Below are positions 45,480 to 56,125 of a stretch of 64,000 nucleotides of DNA, one piece after another. The stretch's first letter is position 1. Each line of letters opens with the position of its first letter. The position numbers were made by a program, and so were the translations under genes. Below the pieces are notes generated by a model. That model saw only the letters and a program-made list of their open reading frames with translations. It ran no database searches and was not told where the DNA came from. The stretch comes from Philodulcilactobacillus myokonensis (lineage in GTDB: Bacteria > Bacillota > Bacilli > Lactobacillales > Lactobacillaceae), in the NCBI RefSeq assembly GCF_027923585.1, contig NZ_BRPL01000002.1, positions 682,001-746,000 on the forward strand. The letters run 5' to 3'.

Positions 45480-46520
45480 ATGTCTTTAAAAGATGATTTA
45501 GCTAATATTCGTGATCAAGCATTATCTGAGATTAAAAATGTTAGTGATGTTAGTACTCTAAATCAAAAAATTAGGGTATCATTTTTAGGTAAAAGGGGTA
45601 AAATTACTAAAGTTCTGAGGGACATTAAGAATTTAGATCCAAAGGAACGACCTGAAGTTGGTAAATACTCTAATATTGTAAGAAATAAGATTCAGGATGC
45701 GGTTGCTAAAAAGAATCAAGAATTAAAACAAGCACTTCTAAATCAAAAATTAAAGGATGAAAAGATTGATGTTACACTTCCAGGATCACCAGTACCAAAG
45801 GGTAGTCCTCATGTTATTCAATCTATCATTGATCATATCTGTGATATTTTTCTTGGAATGGGATACCAAGTTTTATCAGGTCCTGAAGTTGAAGAAGAAA
45901 AATATAATTTTGAAAGAATGAATCTACCTAAATATCATCCTGCTAGGGACATGCAAGCGACTTTTTATATTACAAATGATATTTTAATGAGAACTCAAAC
46001 GTCCCCGATGCAGGCTCGGGTTCTAGAAAAATATGATTTTAGCAAGGGCCCATTAAAAATGATTTCACCTGGAATTGTTTTTAGGCGTGATAATGATGAT
46101 CCAACTCATTCTCATCAATTCCATCAAGTTGAAGGGCTAGTTATTGATAAAAATATTAAAATGTCTGATTTAAAGGGAACTTTAGAATATTTAATTCATC
46201 AATTATTCGGTGATAAATTTGATATTAGATTGAGACCTAGTTACTTTCCATTCACTGAACCCTCAGTTGAAGTCGATATGACGTGCTTTAATTGTATGGG
46301 AAAAGGATGCAATATTTGTAAGAATACCGGCTGGATTGAGGTCCTTGGTGCCGGAATGGTCCATCCAAATGTATTGAAAATGGCTGGTATTGATCCAAAA
46401 GAATACGGTGGATTTGCATTTGGCTTAGGACCCGATCGATTTGCCATGTTAAGATATGGCGTTAAAGATATCAGAGATTTCTATTTAGACGATGTTAGAT
46501 TCCTATCTCAATTTGACTAG
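45480..46520 (+). CDS. pheS: Phenylalanyl-tRNA synthetase alpha subunit
   Basis: The catalytic subunit (346 aa) has an N-terminal coiled coil (1-90), motif 2 region PGIVFRRDNDDPTHSHQFHQVEG and motif 3 GLGPDRFAML, and also FTEPSVEVD. The Cys-rich insert CFNCMGKGCNICKNTGW (about 263-279) has four cysteines. It is transcribed with pheT from the T-box-controlled promoter. Confidence 0.97.
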   Translation: MSLKDDLANIRDQALSEIKNVSDVSTLNQKIRVSFLGKRGKITKVLRDIKNLDPKERPEVGKYSNIVRNKIQDAVAKKNQELKQALLNQKLKDEKIDVTLPGSPVPKGSPHVIQSIIDHICDIFLGMGYQVLSGPEVEEEKYNFERMNLPKYHPARDMQATFYITNDILMRTQTSPMQARVLEKYDFSKGPLKMISPGIVFRRDNDDPTHSHQFHQVEGLVIDKNIKMSDLKGTLEYLIHQLFGDKFDIRLRPSYFPFTEPSVEVDMTCFNCMGKGCNICKNTGWIEVLGAGMVHPNVLKMAGIDPKEYGGFAFGLGPDRFAMLRYGVKDIRDFYLDDVRFLSQFD

Positions 46521-46546
46521 TCGAATTAAAAAGGAGCGTTAAAAAT

Positions 46547-48961
46547 ATGAAAGTATCATATAATTGGTTAAAGGAATACTTAAACTTAAATGTTCCTGCT
46601 GATCAATTGGGTGAAAAAATCGAAAGAACAGCCGTTGAAGTTGACTCAGTTACTAAGCATCAAGATGGCCTTAAAAAATTAGTTGTTGGTAAAGTTGTCT
46701 CTTGTGAAAAACATCCCAATTCTGATCATTTACACGTTTGCCAAGTCGATGTTAATCAAGATGATTTACTACAAATCGTTTGTGGAGCACCTAATGTTGC
46801 AGCCGGTGAAAAGGTAATTGTTGCATTACCCGGATCAAGAATTGGTAACAACGTTAAAATTAAGCGTGCTAAAATGCGTGGAGTCAAATCAAATGGTATG
46901 CTATGTGGATTAGATGAAGTTGGTTTTGATCGTAGTGTGGTTCCTGAAAAATGGCTAAATGGAATTTATGTTTTTCCAGATGATGCCAAGGTTGGAAAAC
47001 CAATCTATCATTATCTAGGGATGGATGATGATTTGATTGATTTAGATGTAACTCCTAATCGAGGCGATATGCTAAGCATTTATGGGACTGTTCATGAATT
47101 AGCTGCCATTTATGATTTAAAACCGGATTTAAATCATCCAAAAGTTGAAGAAAATCCAAAATTAAATGCTTCGGATGATATTAGTGCAGATGTTGATAAG
47201 AAAATTGCGCCGATTTACAAACTTCGTGTTTTAAAGAATGTTAAAATTCAACCAAGTCCACTTTGGATGCAAATCAGGCTTTGGAATGCTGATATTAGGC
47301 CAGTTAACAATGTTGTTGATATTACTAATTATATTATGTTGAAGTATGGACAACCAATTCAGGTTTATGATTTGGATAAAATTAATAATCAAAAATTATT
47401 GGTCAGAAATGCCCGATTGAATGAAAAAGTTGAAACAACTGATGGTGATAAAGTAACGTTAACTGATGATGATATTGTAGTTGCAGATGATCAAAAACCA
47501 GTTGCGCTTGCTGGACTAACCGGTTTAAAAGGTGCTGAAGTTGATCAAAATACAAAGAATATTATTTTTGAAGCTGGTGTTTTCAGTTTCGTTAAGGTTA
47601 GAAAAATGGCCCAACGTCATTCAATTCATACTGGTTCATCCCAACGTTTTGAACGTGGTGTTAACCATGCAGGGGTTAATGAAGCTTTAGACGCAGCTTG
47701 TGAAATTGAGCATCGTTTTACAGATGCTGACATTGAGCAGGGAACTGTTACAGCTAGCGATATTGATGCTAAACCAGTTAATGTTGATATCACTTTAACC
47801 AGAATTAATCGAGTATTAGGGCTTAGCTTAACAATGCCTGAGGCTAGTAATATCTTTAAACGTTTAGGATTTGGTGTTGAAATTAATGATGATCAAATGT
47901 CTGTATCAATTCCGCCACGACGATGGGATATTCATATTGAAGCTGATTTATTTGAAGAAATTGCCAGAATTTATGGGTACGATAATATGCCTTCAACGTT
48001 ACCATCAGGCCCAACTACGATTGGCAAATTAACTAACAAACAAAAGTTAATAAGACGCTCTAGAAGAATTTTACAGGATTCTGGATTAACACATGCCATT
48101 TCATATTCATTAACCACCGCTAAAAAAGCTAATATGTTTATGATGAGAAAAAGCTATGAAACAAAACTTAAAATGCCAATGACAATTGATCGCTCGACGT
48201 TAAGAATGAATTTGTTAAGTGGATTATTGGATGATGTCGCATATAATCAGGCCAGAGGTGTTGATGATGTTGCTTTATATGAATTAGGGCGTGTTTTTTA
48301 TAAGGATGATGAAAAACAGGTTCGTCCTAATGAAGTTGAACACATTGCAGGAGTTATTTCTGGATCGTTAAGTATAGATACTTGGAATCATAAATCTAAA
48401 CCAGTTGATTTTTACCAGTTAAAGGGAATTGTTGATAATTATTTAGATGATTTAAATCTCAACGGTGACATTGATTATGAAGCAACTAGTGACTACCCAG
48501 AAATGCATCCTGGAAGAACTGCCAATATTTATATTCATGGTCATAAAATTGGTTTTATTGGCCAAATTCATCCGGTCATTGCTGATAAATTCAATATTAA
48601 ACCAACATATGCCTTTGAGTTAGACTTAAAGACGTTAATTGAAATGCCAAAACGGGAACAAACAGCTGATAGTGTTTCTAAATATCCTTCAATTAGCCGG
48701 GACATTGCAATATTAGTAGATAAAAATGTTACTAATAAAGAAATTGTTAGTGCCATTCAAAAACGTGGTGGTGCATTCTTGAATCAAGTTCATTTGTTTG
48801 ATCTATATGATGGTGCTCATATTCCTAGCGGCAAGAAATCAATGGCTTATACTTTAACTTATCAAGATCAGCATGATACTTTACAGAATGAAGTGGTTGA
48901 TAAGTCAATGAAGAAAATCCAAAGGGACTTAAAGCAACAATTTAATGTTACAATCCGTTAA
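46547..48961 (+). CDS. pheT: Phenylalanyl-tRNA synthetase beta subunit with altered editing pocket
   Basis: The 804-residue subunit has an N-terminal tRNA-binding OB fold (HPNSDHLHVCQVD), the B3/B4 editing domain (about 210-390), B5, the catalytic-like core and a C-terminal anticodon-binding fold (YPSISRDIAILVD). In the editing domain the usual GQPLHAFD reads GQPIQVYD, so the conserved His is Gln272; the usual GVMGG loop reads GLTGL (323-327); the TDAS-type motif reads TGSS. Hydrolysis of Tyr-tRNA-Phe may therefore be weakened. The Thr of the latter motif and the Glu in IIFEAGVF remain. Confidence 0.96.
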   Translation: MKVSYNWLKEYLNLNVPADQLGEKIERTAVEVDSVTKHQDGLKKLVVGKVVSCEKHPNSDHLHVCQVDVNQDDLLQIVCGAPNVAAGEKVIVALPGSRIGNNVKIKRAKMRGVKSNGMLCGLDEVGFDRSVVPEKWLNGIYVFPDDAKVGKPIYHYLGMDDDLIDLDVTPNRGDMLSIYGTVHELAAIYDLKPDLNHPKVEENPKLNASDDISADVDKKIAPIYKLRVLKNVKIQPSPLWMQIRLWNADIRPVNNVVDITNYIMLKYGQPIQVYDLDKINNQKLLVRNARLNEKVETTDGDKVTLTDDDIVVADDQKPVALAGLTGLKGAEVDQNTKNIIFEAGVFSFVKVRKMAQRHSIHTGSSQRFERGVNHAGVNEALDAACEIEHRFTDADIEQGTVTASDIDAKPVNVDITLTRINRVLGLSLTMPEASNIFKRLGFGVEINDDQMSVSIPPRRWDIHIEADLFEEIARIYGYDNMPSTLPSGPTTIGKLTNKQKLIRRSRRILQDSGLTHAISYSLTTAKKANMFMMRKSYETKLKMPMTIDRSTLRMNLLSGLLDDVAYNQARGVDDVALYELGRVFYKDDEKQVRPNEVEHIAGVISGSLSIDTWNHKSKPVDFYQLKGIVDNYLDDLNLNGDIDYEATSDYPEMHPGRTANIYIHGHKIGFIGQIHPVIADKFNIKPTYAFELDLKTLIEMPKREQTADSVSKYPSISRDIAILVDKNVTNKEIVSAIQKRGGAFLNQVHLFDLYDGAHIPSGKKSMAYTLTYQDQHDTLQNEVVDKSMKKIQRDLKQQFNVTIR

Positions 48962-49009
48962 TTATAATCTTTGCCCAAATATTAAATATGTAGAACGGGG
49001 GGATTCTCA

Positions 49010-50119
49010 TTGAATGGGATGAAAAAATCTGGGCGGAAAACTAGTTCCTTTGGACGTAAAATTATTATTTCAATCATTGTGATTTTAATTGTATTGATTT
49101 TTTGTGTTTTATTTATGGGACATAGTTATTTAAAGGCATCTTTAAAACCATTAAACTCTAATAACCATAGTAAAATTCAAATTGATGTTCCAATGGGTGC
49201 TTCGGATCGTAAAATTGGTTCAATTTTACAAAATCAAAATATTGTTAGAAGTGGGATGGTATTCAATTACTATGTTAAAGCCCACAATATTTCTGATTTT
49301 CGGGCTGGATACTATGAATTATCTCCATCAATGAGCTTACAACAAATTGCCAATATTTTAAGAAGGGGTGGATCCAGTCTGCCACTGAAGACTTCTTATG
49401 GTAAAATAGTTGTTAGTGAAGGAAGCAGTATTAACCAATTGGCTAATAATGTCCAAAATAATAGTCGTTTTTCATCGACTAATTTTATTGATTTAATGAA
49501 AAATCGTAATTTTGCTAACCAATTAAAGAAAAAATATCCAGAATTGCTTACTTCTTCAATGAAATCAAAACGCACACGTTATCCACTTGAAGGTTATTTA
49601 TATCCGGCCGTTTATAGTGCTGATAATGGTATTTCAATGGAACAAATGGTTGAATCAATGGTTTCAAAGGAAAATGGTGCTTTAAAACCATATTATTCTA
49701 GAATGAAGAAGGAACATTTGTCTGTTCAACAAACGTTAACATTAGCTTCTTTAATTGAGAAACAGAATTTAAATTCAGAAAGGAATCGTGAATTAGTTGC
49801 TGGAATTTTGTTAAATCGAATTGATAATAAAATGCATTTAAATTCTGACACATCTGTTTTATATGCACTTAATAAATTTAAACGTAAATTAAATCAAAAA
49901 GATTTAAAGAATAATTCTCCGTATAATTTGTATAAATATATTGGATATGGACCAGGTCCATTTAATAATCCTGGCTTGAATTCAATTAAGGCTGTTTTAT
50001 ATCCTAAGAAACGGGATCAGGGTTATTTATACTTTATTGTTAATCCTAAAAATGGTAAATTGTTACTGGCTAAGAACAGTTTAGAACAACAAAATAATGC
50101 CAAAAAAGTTTCTAAGTAG
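49010..50119 (+). CDS. mltG: MltG, endolytic murein transglycosylase
   Basis: The 369-residue protein has one N-terminal membrane helix (about 18-38), a LysM-like domain (VPMGASDRKIGSILQNQNIV) and the MltG/YceG catalytic domain with LEGYLYPAVY, the catalytic Glu in LASLIEKQN (about 248) and GYGPGPFNNPGL. It cuts nascent glycan strands to set chain length. The TTG start has ggggggatt 7 nt upstream. It precedes udk and greA, the usual order in lactobacilli and Bacillus. Confidence 0.93.
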   Translation: MNGMKKSGRKTSSFGRKIIISIIVILIVLIFCVLFMGHSYLKASLKPLNSNNHSKIQIDVPMGASDRKIGSILQNQNIVRSGMVFNYYVKAHNISDFRAGYYELSPSMSLQQIANILRRGGSSLPLKTSYGKIVVSEGSSINQLANNVQNNSRFSSTNFIDLMKNRNFANQLKKKYPELLTSSMKSKRTRYPLEGYLYPAVYSADNGISMEQMVESMVSKENGALKPYYSRMKKEHLSVQQTLTLASLIEKQNLNSERNRELVAGILLNRIDNKMHLNSDTSVLYALNKFKRKLNQKDLKNNSPYNLYKYIGYGPGPFNNPGLNSIKAVLYPKKRDQGYLYFIVNPKNGKLLLAKNSLEQQNNAKKVSK

Positions 50120-50152
50120 ATGGTGTTTTAATTTTAAGGGGTGTTTACAATT

Positions 50153-50827
50153 TTGAAAAAAGGTCGAAAACGTCCAGTTGTAATTGGCGTTAGTGGTGGA
50201 TCTGGAAGTGGAAAAACCACCGTTAGTAGAGCTATTTTTCACCGATTATTAGGTAATTCGTTGACAATTTTACAACAAGATTCTTATTATAAAGATCAAT
50301 CTAATAAGACGATGGCAGAAAGGGAAAAGACTAACTATGATCACCCGCTTGCTTTTGACACTGATCGTTTAATTAGCGATATTAAACGTTTATTGGATTA
50401 TAAGCCGATTCATAAGCCAGTTTATGATTATAAAAAGTTAAACCGAAGTAAAAAAACCATTCTTCAGGAACCACGTGATGTTATTATTCTAGAAGGAATT
50501 TTAGTTTTAGATGATGAAAGATTGCGTGATTTAATGGATATTAAGATATTTGTTGATACTGATGATGATATCCGATTAATTAGAAGAATTCGGCGTGATA
50601 CCCAGGAACGTGGCAGAACTTTAGATGAAGTTATTCAACAATATTTAAAGACTGTTCGTCCGATGTATAATCAATTTATTGAACCAACTAAAAGATATGC
50701 TGATATAATTGTCCCAGAGGGTGGCAAAAATCAAGTTGCAATCGATTTATTAACCACTAAAATTAAACAAATTTTAAAAGAACATGGTGATCATCAAATT
50801 TTAAATAATATTGATACCACCATTTAA
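50153..50827 (+). CDS. udk: Uridine kinase
   Basis: The 224-residue kinase phosphorylates uridine and cytidine for pyrimidine salvage. The P-loop [13 protein letters not shown] (about 12-24), the QQDSYYKDQ segment, NYDHPLAFD and ILEGILVL are family hallmarks. TTG 50153 is chosen over GTG 50141, which is inside the aaggggtg RBS. Confidence 0.93.
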   Translation: MKKGRKRPVVIGVSGGSGSGKTTVSRAIFHRLLGNSLTILQQDSYYKDQSNKTMAEREKTNYDHPLAFDTDRLISDIKRLLDYKPIHKPVYDYKKLNRSKKTILQEPRDVIILEGILVLDDERLRDLMDIKIFVDTDDDIRLIRRIRRDTQERGRTLDEVIQQYLKTVRPMYNQFIEPTKRYADIIVPEGGKNQVAIDLLTTKIKQILKEHGDHQILNNIDTTI

Positions 50828-50855
50828 ATCATGATTTAGTTAAGGAGTGTTGTTA

Positions 50856-51332
50856 ATGGCTGACGAAAAAAGCTATCCAATGACTGCAGAAGGTAAGGAA
50901 AAATTACAAAGAGAACTTGAAGATTTAAGATTAAATAAACGTCCACAAATCATTAAGCGAATTAAGATTGCATTAGGTTATGGAGATTTATCCGAAAACT
51001 CTGAATATACTTCTGCCAAAAATGAACAAAGTTTACTTGAAGGCCGAATTTCCACAATTGAACATATGCTTCAATATTCAGTAGTTGTAGATAATACCGA
51101 TACTGATAAAAATATGGTTAATGTTGGTAAGAAGGTAACTTTTAAAGAACTACCAGATGAAGATCCGGAAACATATGAAATTGTTGGTCAATCAGAGGCT
51201 GATCCAATGAAAGGCAAAATTGCTAATGATTCACCAATTGCAAAGGGTCTTTTAGGTCATAAGGTTGACGATCAAGTAACGATTAAGATTCCTGCTGGGG
51301 ATATGAAAGTTAAAATTATTAAGGTTGAATAA
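50856..51332 (+). CDS. greA: Transcription elongation factor GreA
   Basis: The 158-residue factor has an N-terminal coiled coil with the acidic tip GDLSENSEYTSAKNEQ (Asp and Glu that activate RNA polymerase cleavage) and a C-terminal domain with SPIAKGLLGHKVDDQV. The ATG follows aaggagtg by 6 nt. It is the last gene of the mltG-udk-greA run. Confidence 0.95.
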   Translation: MADEKSYPMTAEGKEKLQRELEDLRLNKRPQIIKRIKIALGYGDLSENSEYTSAKNEQSLLEGRISTIEHMLQYSVVVDNTDTDKNMVNVGKKVTFKELPDEDPETYEIVGQSEADPMKGKIANDSPIAKGLLGHKVDDQVTIKIPAGDMKVKIIKVE

Positions 51333-51349
51333 ATCTATTTCTAACTAAT

Positions 51350-51381
51350 AAAAGCTTAGGATATTATCCTAAGCTTTTTTA
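51350..51381. terminator. Bidirectional terminator between greA and the YfhO-family gene
   Basis: AAAAGCTTAGGAT pairs with ATCCTAAGCTTTT around a short loop, with A- and T-runs on each side. The stop codon of the convergent YfhO gene lies inside the stem. Confidence 0.9.
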
Positions 51382-53975
51382 TTATATTTTTTAATTTTGT
51401 TAATAACCATCATGAAAATAACTGTTAAAATTGAAATGCAAATTCCAAGCGTTAAATATGGTGGCCAGTAATAAAGTTTAATTGAATGTTTACCTGGGCT
51501 TAATTTACTACCGATGAACATATTTGACCATTTAGAGATTGAATGTGGTTTATTATCAACAATTAAATGCCAGCCTTTAGAATAAGGAATCGTTGTGATT
51601 AATGAATTCTTAGATTTGGTTGTTCGAATGGTTCCAATGAATTTACGATTACTATTATTATGAATTTTAAATTGATTTTGTTTTAAATTGCTAGTATCAT
51701 TTTGAAATAGTTTAGAATTAAAATGGTATAAAATGAAATTTTGTAAAAACATATTATCTTTTATTAATTTGAGATGAATGTGAATTGGTTTATTCTTATT
51801 ATTAGTTGCAACATTAATTATCGTTGTATTTTGATAATTAGCTGGTTTTATTATTTGAGATCCGTTAATACTTAATTTAATTGATTTATCATTGAATGCA
51901 TTTCCTAAGGTTAAGTAATATGGATCATTTGTTTTTGGAGTGAACGTAAGATTAATAATTGCGGGTTTAATTAAATTATTTTTACTGATCAATGCATTCG
52001 TTAAACGGGTCTGCTTATTTGTATTATTAAATGTGACTTGGTCAAAGTTTTTCGGATCAAAGAATCGCTGATTTTGATGATTGGTAAGGTAATTCATAAT
52101 ATTAGATTGGTAAACAGTTGGTAAATCATTTGAGTGGTGTTTTAGATTAAATATTTTAGAATTGGCAGCAAATCCAATTGGCAACCAGTGTGAATTTTTA
52201 AAAGTGATTGTTTGGTGATTTTCATTATAATAGCTGTACTGCTTGAAATCAGGACGGGGTGTAAAATTGCTTAAAACCGGATTACCATTATCTTTTAGGA
52301 AATATTTGAATGATAAAAGTGAATCTGATAATAATGTTCCATTTGAGTACTCAATATACCCTTCACCCGTGGGTTGGCCAATATTGTCCATGAATTGTGT
52401 TGACCGATAATTAATGGTTGATGAAAAATTATCACCGCCATTATAATTAGCATTTAGTGGGTCATCTTTACTTCTAAAAAATGTTTTACCAATTCGATAC
52501 CATTTATGATCGTGATTCTGGATTACTTTGGTATTGTCTTTTAAATTAGTTGTGTACTTCATATAACTATTGTTCGGAATGTATGAAATATTATTAAGCG
52601 AATTAAATGCATTAATTCCCATTTCAGCGATTATTATAATAATAAAAGCAACTTGAAATGTTTTAAATGATGAGGGAATAAACATGATTAAAATATAGCT
52701 TATTGTTAAAAAAATAATACTTGTAATTAAATTATTAATTGTCAAGAACGAAAATTGTTTTAAATTAAAACTCACGTATAAAACTGCTAAAATTAAAATT
52801 AATAGAATATTTAATTTGGTTTTCCAATTGTTAATCTGGAATTTTGGTGTGCTTTGGCTGGCAATGAAAATAATCCAAAAACAGAATATAAATGAAAATC
52901 GGTAGGGGTACCAAACTGGAAATTGCATGGCATGCCAAATTAAATCTAACGGCTCAAAACACATTGATAATAATAAAAAAACGGTGACAATGAAAATACT
53001 GATTTTTATTTTTAATTTAATTTCATGGTTAAAGAATAATGCTAAAAAATAAATGATGGGGATTGCCCCAATGAAAATATTGGGGGTTCCGCTTGGCATT
53101 TGATTAAAATTAAACGTGCCATTAAAAAATTTAGCAATCATTTTAATTGGAAGATATTCAAATTTAAGATTAACTGTATGAAGTGAATATTGGGCTTTTC
53201 CTTGTAATAGATCATAAAAAGTTGGAATCAATAACCATGCAGACAATCCTAAACTAATTAATGAACAGAATAAGAAATTTTTTATGTGATGAATCCAATC
53301 TTTCCATTTATGATTGTAAATTACATTTACAAAAACAAAATAAATTCCAACAAAAATAATTATCATATATGCAATATAATAATTAATGATGAGCATTGCT
53401 GTGAGTGAAATAATATATAATTTTATTTGCTGTTTAAAAAATAATTTGCGCATTCCCATAATAATAAGTGGTAAAAAAATCATTCCATCTAACCAAATGA
53501 TATTTAATTGATTAGCAATGATCCACCCATTTAATGCATAGATTGTTGCCCATGCAGGAATAAAAATTTTTTTAATTGATTTATTATCAAGTAGTAGTAT
53601 GCTAAAACACATACCGGATAAACCGTATTTAAGCAGGGTGATTAATAAGATGGCTGCATTAATGAATTTAGCTTTAAACAGCAATAATATGAGATTGAGC
53701 GGGCTCATAAGATAATAAGCCCAATTACCGATCATTCCACCACCCAATCCATTTGAAAATGAATATATGATGCTACTGGGATGATTTAAAATTGCATTTC
53801 GGTAGTATGAAAATAAATCAATATATTGTTGTCCCAGGTCAACTGTTGAAATACTGTTATTTCCAAATGGAAACATATTGCGATATGCAAAATAACATGC
53901 CATAATAACAAATGGTATTATAAAACTAAGCAATATGGGCCAATATTTTTTAATGCTTTTTTTAATTCTATTCAT
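51369..53975 (-). CDS. YfhO-family polytopic membrane protein (GT-C-like)
   Basis: The 868-residue protein has about a dozen membrane helices in the first 480 residues, the signature NGLGGGMIGNWAYYLMSPLNLI, then a large extracytoplasmic beta-rich domain (about 490-830) and a last C-terminal helix. The YfhO family resembles GT-C glycosyltransferases; a Listeria member glycosylates lipoteichoic acid. The start ATG 53975 follows aaggcg by 9 nt; a longer N-terminus from 54017 is possible but lacks an RBS. It is divergent from a class B PBP gene, in an envelope-related setting. Confidence 0.88.
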   Translation of the reverse strand: MNRIKKSIKKYWPILLSFIIPFVIMACYFAYRNMFPFGNNSISTVDLGQQYIDLFSYYRNAILNHPSSIIYSFSNGLGGGMIGNWAYYLMSPLNLILLLFKAKFINAAILLITLLKYGLSGMCFSILLLDNKSIKKIFIPAWATIYALNGWIIANQLNIIWLDGMIFLPLIIMGMRKLFFKQQIKLYIISLTAMLIINYYIAYMIIIFVGIYFVFVNVIYNHKWKDWIHHIKNFLFCSLISLGLSAWLLIPTFYDLLQGKAQYSLHTVNLKFEYLPIKMIAKFFNGTFNFNQMPSGTPNIFIGAIPIIYFLALFFNHEIKLKIKISIFIVTVFLLLSMCFEPLDLIWHAMQFPVWYPYRFSFIFCFWIIFIASQSTPKFQINNWKTKLNILLILILAVLYVSFNLKQFSFLTINNLITSIIFLTISYILIMFIPSSFKTFQVAFIIIIIAEMGINAFNSLNNISYIPNNSYMKYTTNLKDNTKVIQNHDHKWYRIGKTFFRSKDDPLNANYNGGDNFSSTINYRSTQFMDNIGQPTGEGYIEYSNGTLLSDSLLSFKYFLKDNGNPVLSNFTPRPDFKQYSYYNENHQTITFKNSHWLPIGFAANSKIFNLKHHSNDLPTVYQSNIMNYLTNHQNQRFFDPKNFDQVTFNNTNKQTRLTNALISKNNLIKPAIINLTFTPKTNDPYYLTLGNAFNDKSIKLSINGSQIIKPANYQNTTIINVATNNKNKPIHIHLKLIKDNMFLQNFILYHFNSKLFQNDTSNLKQNQFKIHNNSNRKFIGTIRTTKSKNSLITTIPYSKGWHLIVDNKPHSISKWSNMFIGSKLSPGKHSIKLYYWPPYLTLGICISILTVIFMMVINKIKKYNKKA

Positions 53976-54076
53976 AATGATTTTCGCCTTCATACCGTAA
54001 ATTAATATTATTTTCATGTTACCATAAATATAATAAATATAAATATAATGTAAATTATTAAGGAGCTTTAATTACT

Positions 54077-56125
54077 TTGAATAATTTTTTAAAGAAAATT
54101 TTTCACCATTCAAATCAGGGCTTTAGTTCTAGTATTCCATTTCGCTTGAATTTTATTTTTATAAGCGTTGGAATTCTGTTTATTGTCTTAATTGGACAAC
54201 TTGTTTATCTGCAAATTTTATATGGTTCTCAATTTAAAGCGGAAGTAAATGAGTCTAGTAATAATATTAAATATGGAAATGTTCAACGTGGGATGGTTTA
54301 TGATTCTACTGGAAAGTTATTAGTTGGTAATAAGAATCATCGTGCAATTACATATACCAAGGGAATTTCAACTTCAAATGAAATTTACCAAACGGCTACC
54401 AAACTCGCTAAGTATGTTAGTGTTCCTACGGATACGTTAACCAAGAATCAAAAAATTGAATACTATTTAGCAAGTACGAATAACGCTAGTAATGTTGCTA
54501 AAAAAATTAAAAATATTTATTCTTATGCACCAGATGCAAGAGCTGGCGCTGAAAAGGATTATGTATCAAGTCATTTTTCATCATTTCCATTTAATAAACA
54601 GGCTTTAAATGCTGCTGAAATTTTTACTGAGATGAATGATACCACTCAATTCGGGACAACTTACATTAAATCATCTAATGTTTCTAATCGCGAATATGCT
54701 GAAGTGGGTGAACGTCAATCTGAAATGCCTGGTGTAGAAACTGGAACTAGTTATAGTCAGTACTATCCAGGTGGTAAGTCAATTTCTAGCATTATTGGAA
54801 CGGTCTCATCAGAAAAATCAGGTTTACCTAGTGATCAAGTTAATCAATTACTTGCAAAGGGATATTCTAGAAATGATAGTGTTGGTCAAAGCTATTTAGA
54901 ACAACGTTATGAACCCGTTTTGCGGGGAAGTAAATCCCAAACCAAAATTGATTTGATTCATAATGATCAAATTGGAAAAGAAATTAAAAAATATGGTGGC
55001 CAACGTGGGGATAATCTTCAATTGACTGTCAATAGTAAATTTCAATACCAACTTCAACAGGATATTAATGAAGCTGAACATGGAAGTGTTGGTAATTCAA
55101 CTGGCGCATATGCAGTTGTTATGAATCCTCATACTGGTGCTGTTTTAGGAATGGCTGGTGTTAATCGTAATCCATCAAGTGGTAAATTGACTGCTAATGA
55201 TCTGGGTGCGATTAATAACGATATCGTTATGGGATCAGTTGTTAAAGGTGCCACCGTTTCAGGTGCTCTAATGGATCATGTTATTACACCTGATGACAGT
55301 ACAATGGTTGATAAACCAATTCTAGTTGGTGGAACCAAGCAAACATCCTGGTTTAACAAAAACGGCAGTGCTAATATGGCTGTTGATGCTTCAACTGCAC
55401 TGGAGGTTTCTTCTAACTCGTATATGATGCAATTAGCAATGAAGGAAGCTAATTTCCATTATTATGAAAATGCCCCAGCAACCATCAACCCAGACATCTT
55501 CACTAAACTAAGGGGATACTTTAATCAATTTGGTTTGGGAATTAAAACTGGAATTGATTTGCCAGGTGAAACAACTGGATTGCAAGGATCAACATCTGAC
55601 GTTATTCATGGTTTGAATTTAGCTTATGGTAACTATGATGAATATACAACCTTGCAAGTTGCACAATATATGTCAACCATCGCTAACGGTGGTTATCGAA
55701 TCCAACCACATATTGTTCAATCAATTCGTGGAACCAATAGTAAGGGTGGACTTGGTAGTGTTAAGTATTCAGTTACACCTAAGGTCTTAAATGAAATTAA
55801 CATGACACCTTCCGAAAGAAATGTTGTTACCCAGGGATTATATGATGTTGTTCATGGAACTAATCAGTATAAAACCGGAATTAATTTGAATACAATTCAT
55901 CCATCTGTTTCAGCTAAGACTGGAACTGCTGAAACAACTACTAATGGTAATTCAACCGTTACTTTGAGTTTAGCTTCGTATGCTCCATCTAGTGATCCAC
56001 AAGTGGTTGTTGCATTAGCAATGCCAGGCTTACCGGAAAATGCTGAGGATAACAATACTAATTTAGCTAAGCAGATATATTCTGATTATTGGAAAGATGT
56101 TCAGTCTACAAGCACAATTAAATAA
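54077..56125 (+). CDS. Class B penicillin-binding protein (PBP2-type transpeptidase)
   Basis: The 682-residue monofunctional transpeptidase has one membrane anchor (about 25-47), a PBP dimerisation domain starting RGMVYDSTGKLL, and a transpeptidase domain with SxxK in MGSVVKGAT (about 386), SSN in EVSSNSYM (about 454) and KTGTAET (about 615). The start is TTG with aggag 11 nt upstream, a long spacing. Placement before rpmG, fthC and gluP matches the elongation PBP (PBP2A/PBP2b) of Bacillus and lactobacilli. Confidence 0.92.
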   Translation: MNNFLKKIFHHSNQGFSSSIPFRLNFIFISVGILFIVLIGQLVYLQILYGSQFKAEVNESSNNIKYGNVQRGMVYDSTGKLLVGNKNHRAITYTKGISTSNEIYQTATKLAKYVSVPTDTLTKNQKIEYYLASTNNASNVAKKIKNIYSYAPDARAGAEKDYVSSHFSSFPFNKQALNAAEIFTEMNDTTQFGTTYIKSSNVSNREYAEVGERQSEMPGVETGTSYSQYYPGGKSISSIIGTVSSEKSGLPSDQVNQLLAKGYSRNDSVGQSYLEQRYEPVLRGSKSQTKIDLIHNDQIGKEIKKYGGQRGDNLQLTVNSKFQYQLQQDINEAEHGSVGNSTGAYAVVMNPHTGAVLGMAGVNRNPSSGKLTANDLGAINNDIVMGSVVKGATVSGALMDHVITPDDSTMVDKPILVGGTKQTSWFNKNGSANMAVDASTALEVSSNSYMMQLAMKEANFHYYENAPATINPDIFTKLRGYFNQFGLGIKTGIDLPGETTGLQGSTSDVIHGLNLAYGNYDEYTTLQVAQYMSTIANGGYRIQPHIVQSIRGTNSKGGLGSVKYSVTPKVLNEINMTPSERNVVTQGLYDVVHGTNQYKTGINLNTIHPSVSAKTGTAETTTNGNSTVTLSLASYAPSSDPQVVVALAMPGLPENAEDNNTNLAKQIYSDYWKDVQSTSTIK

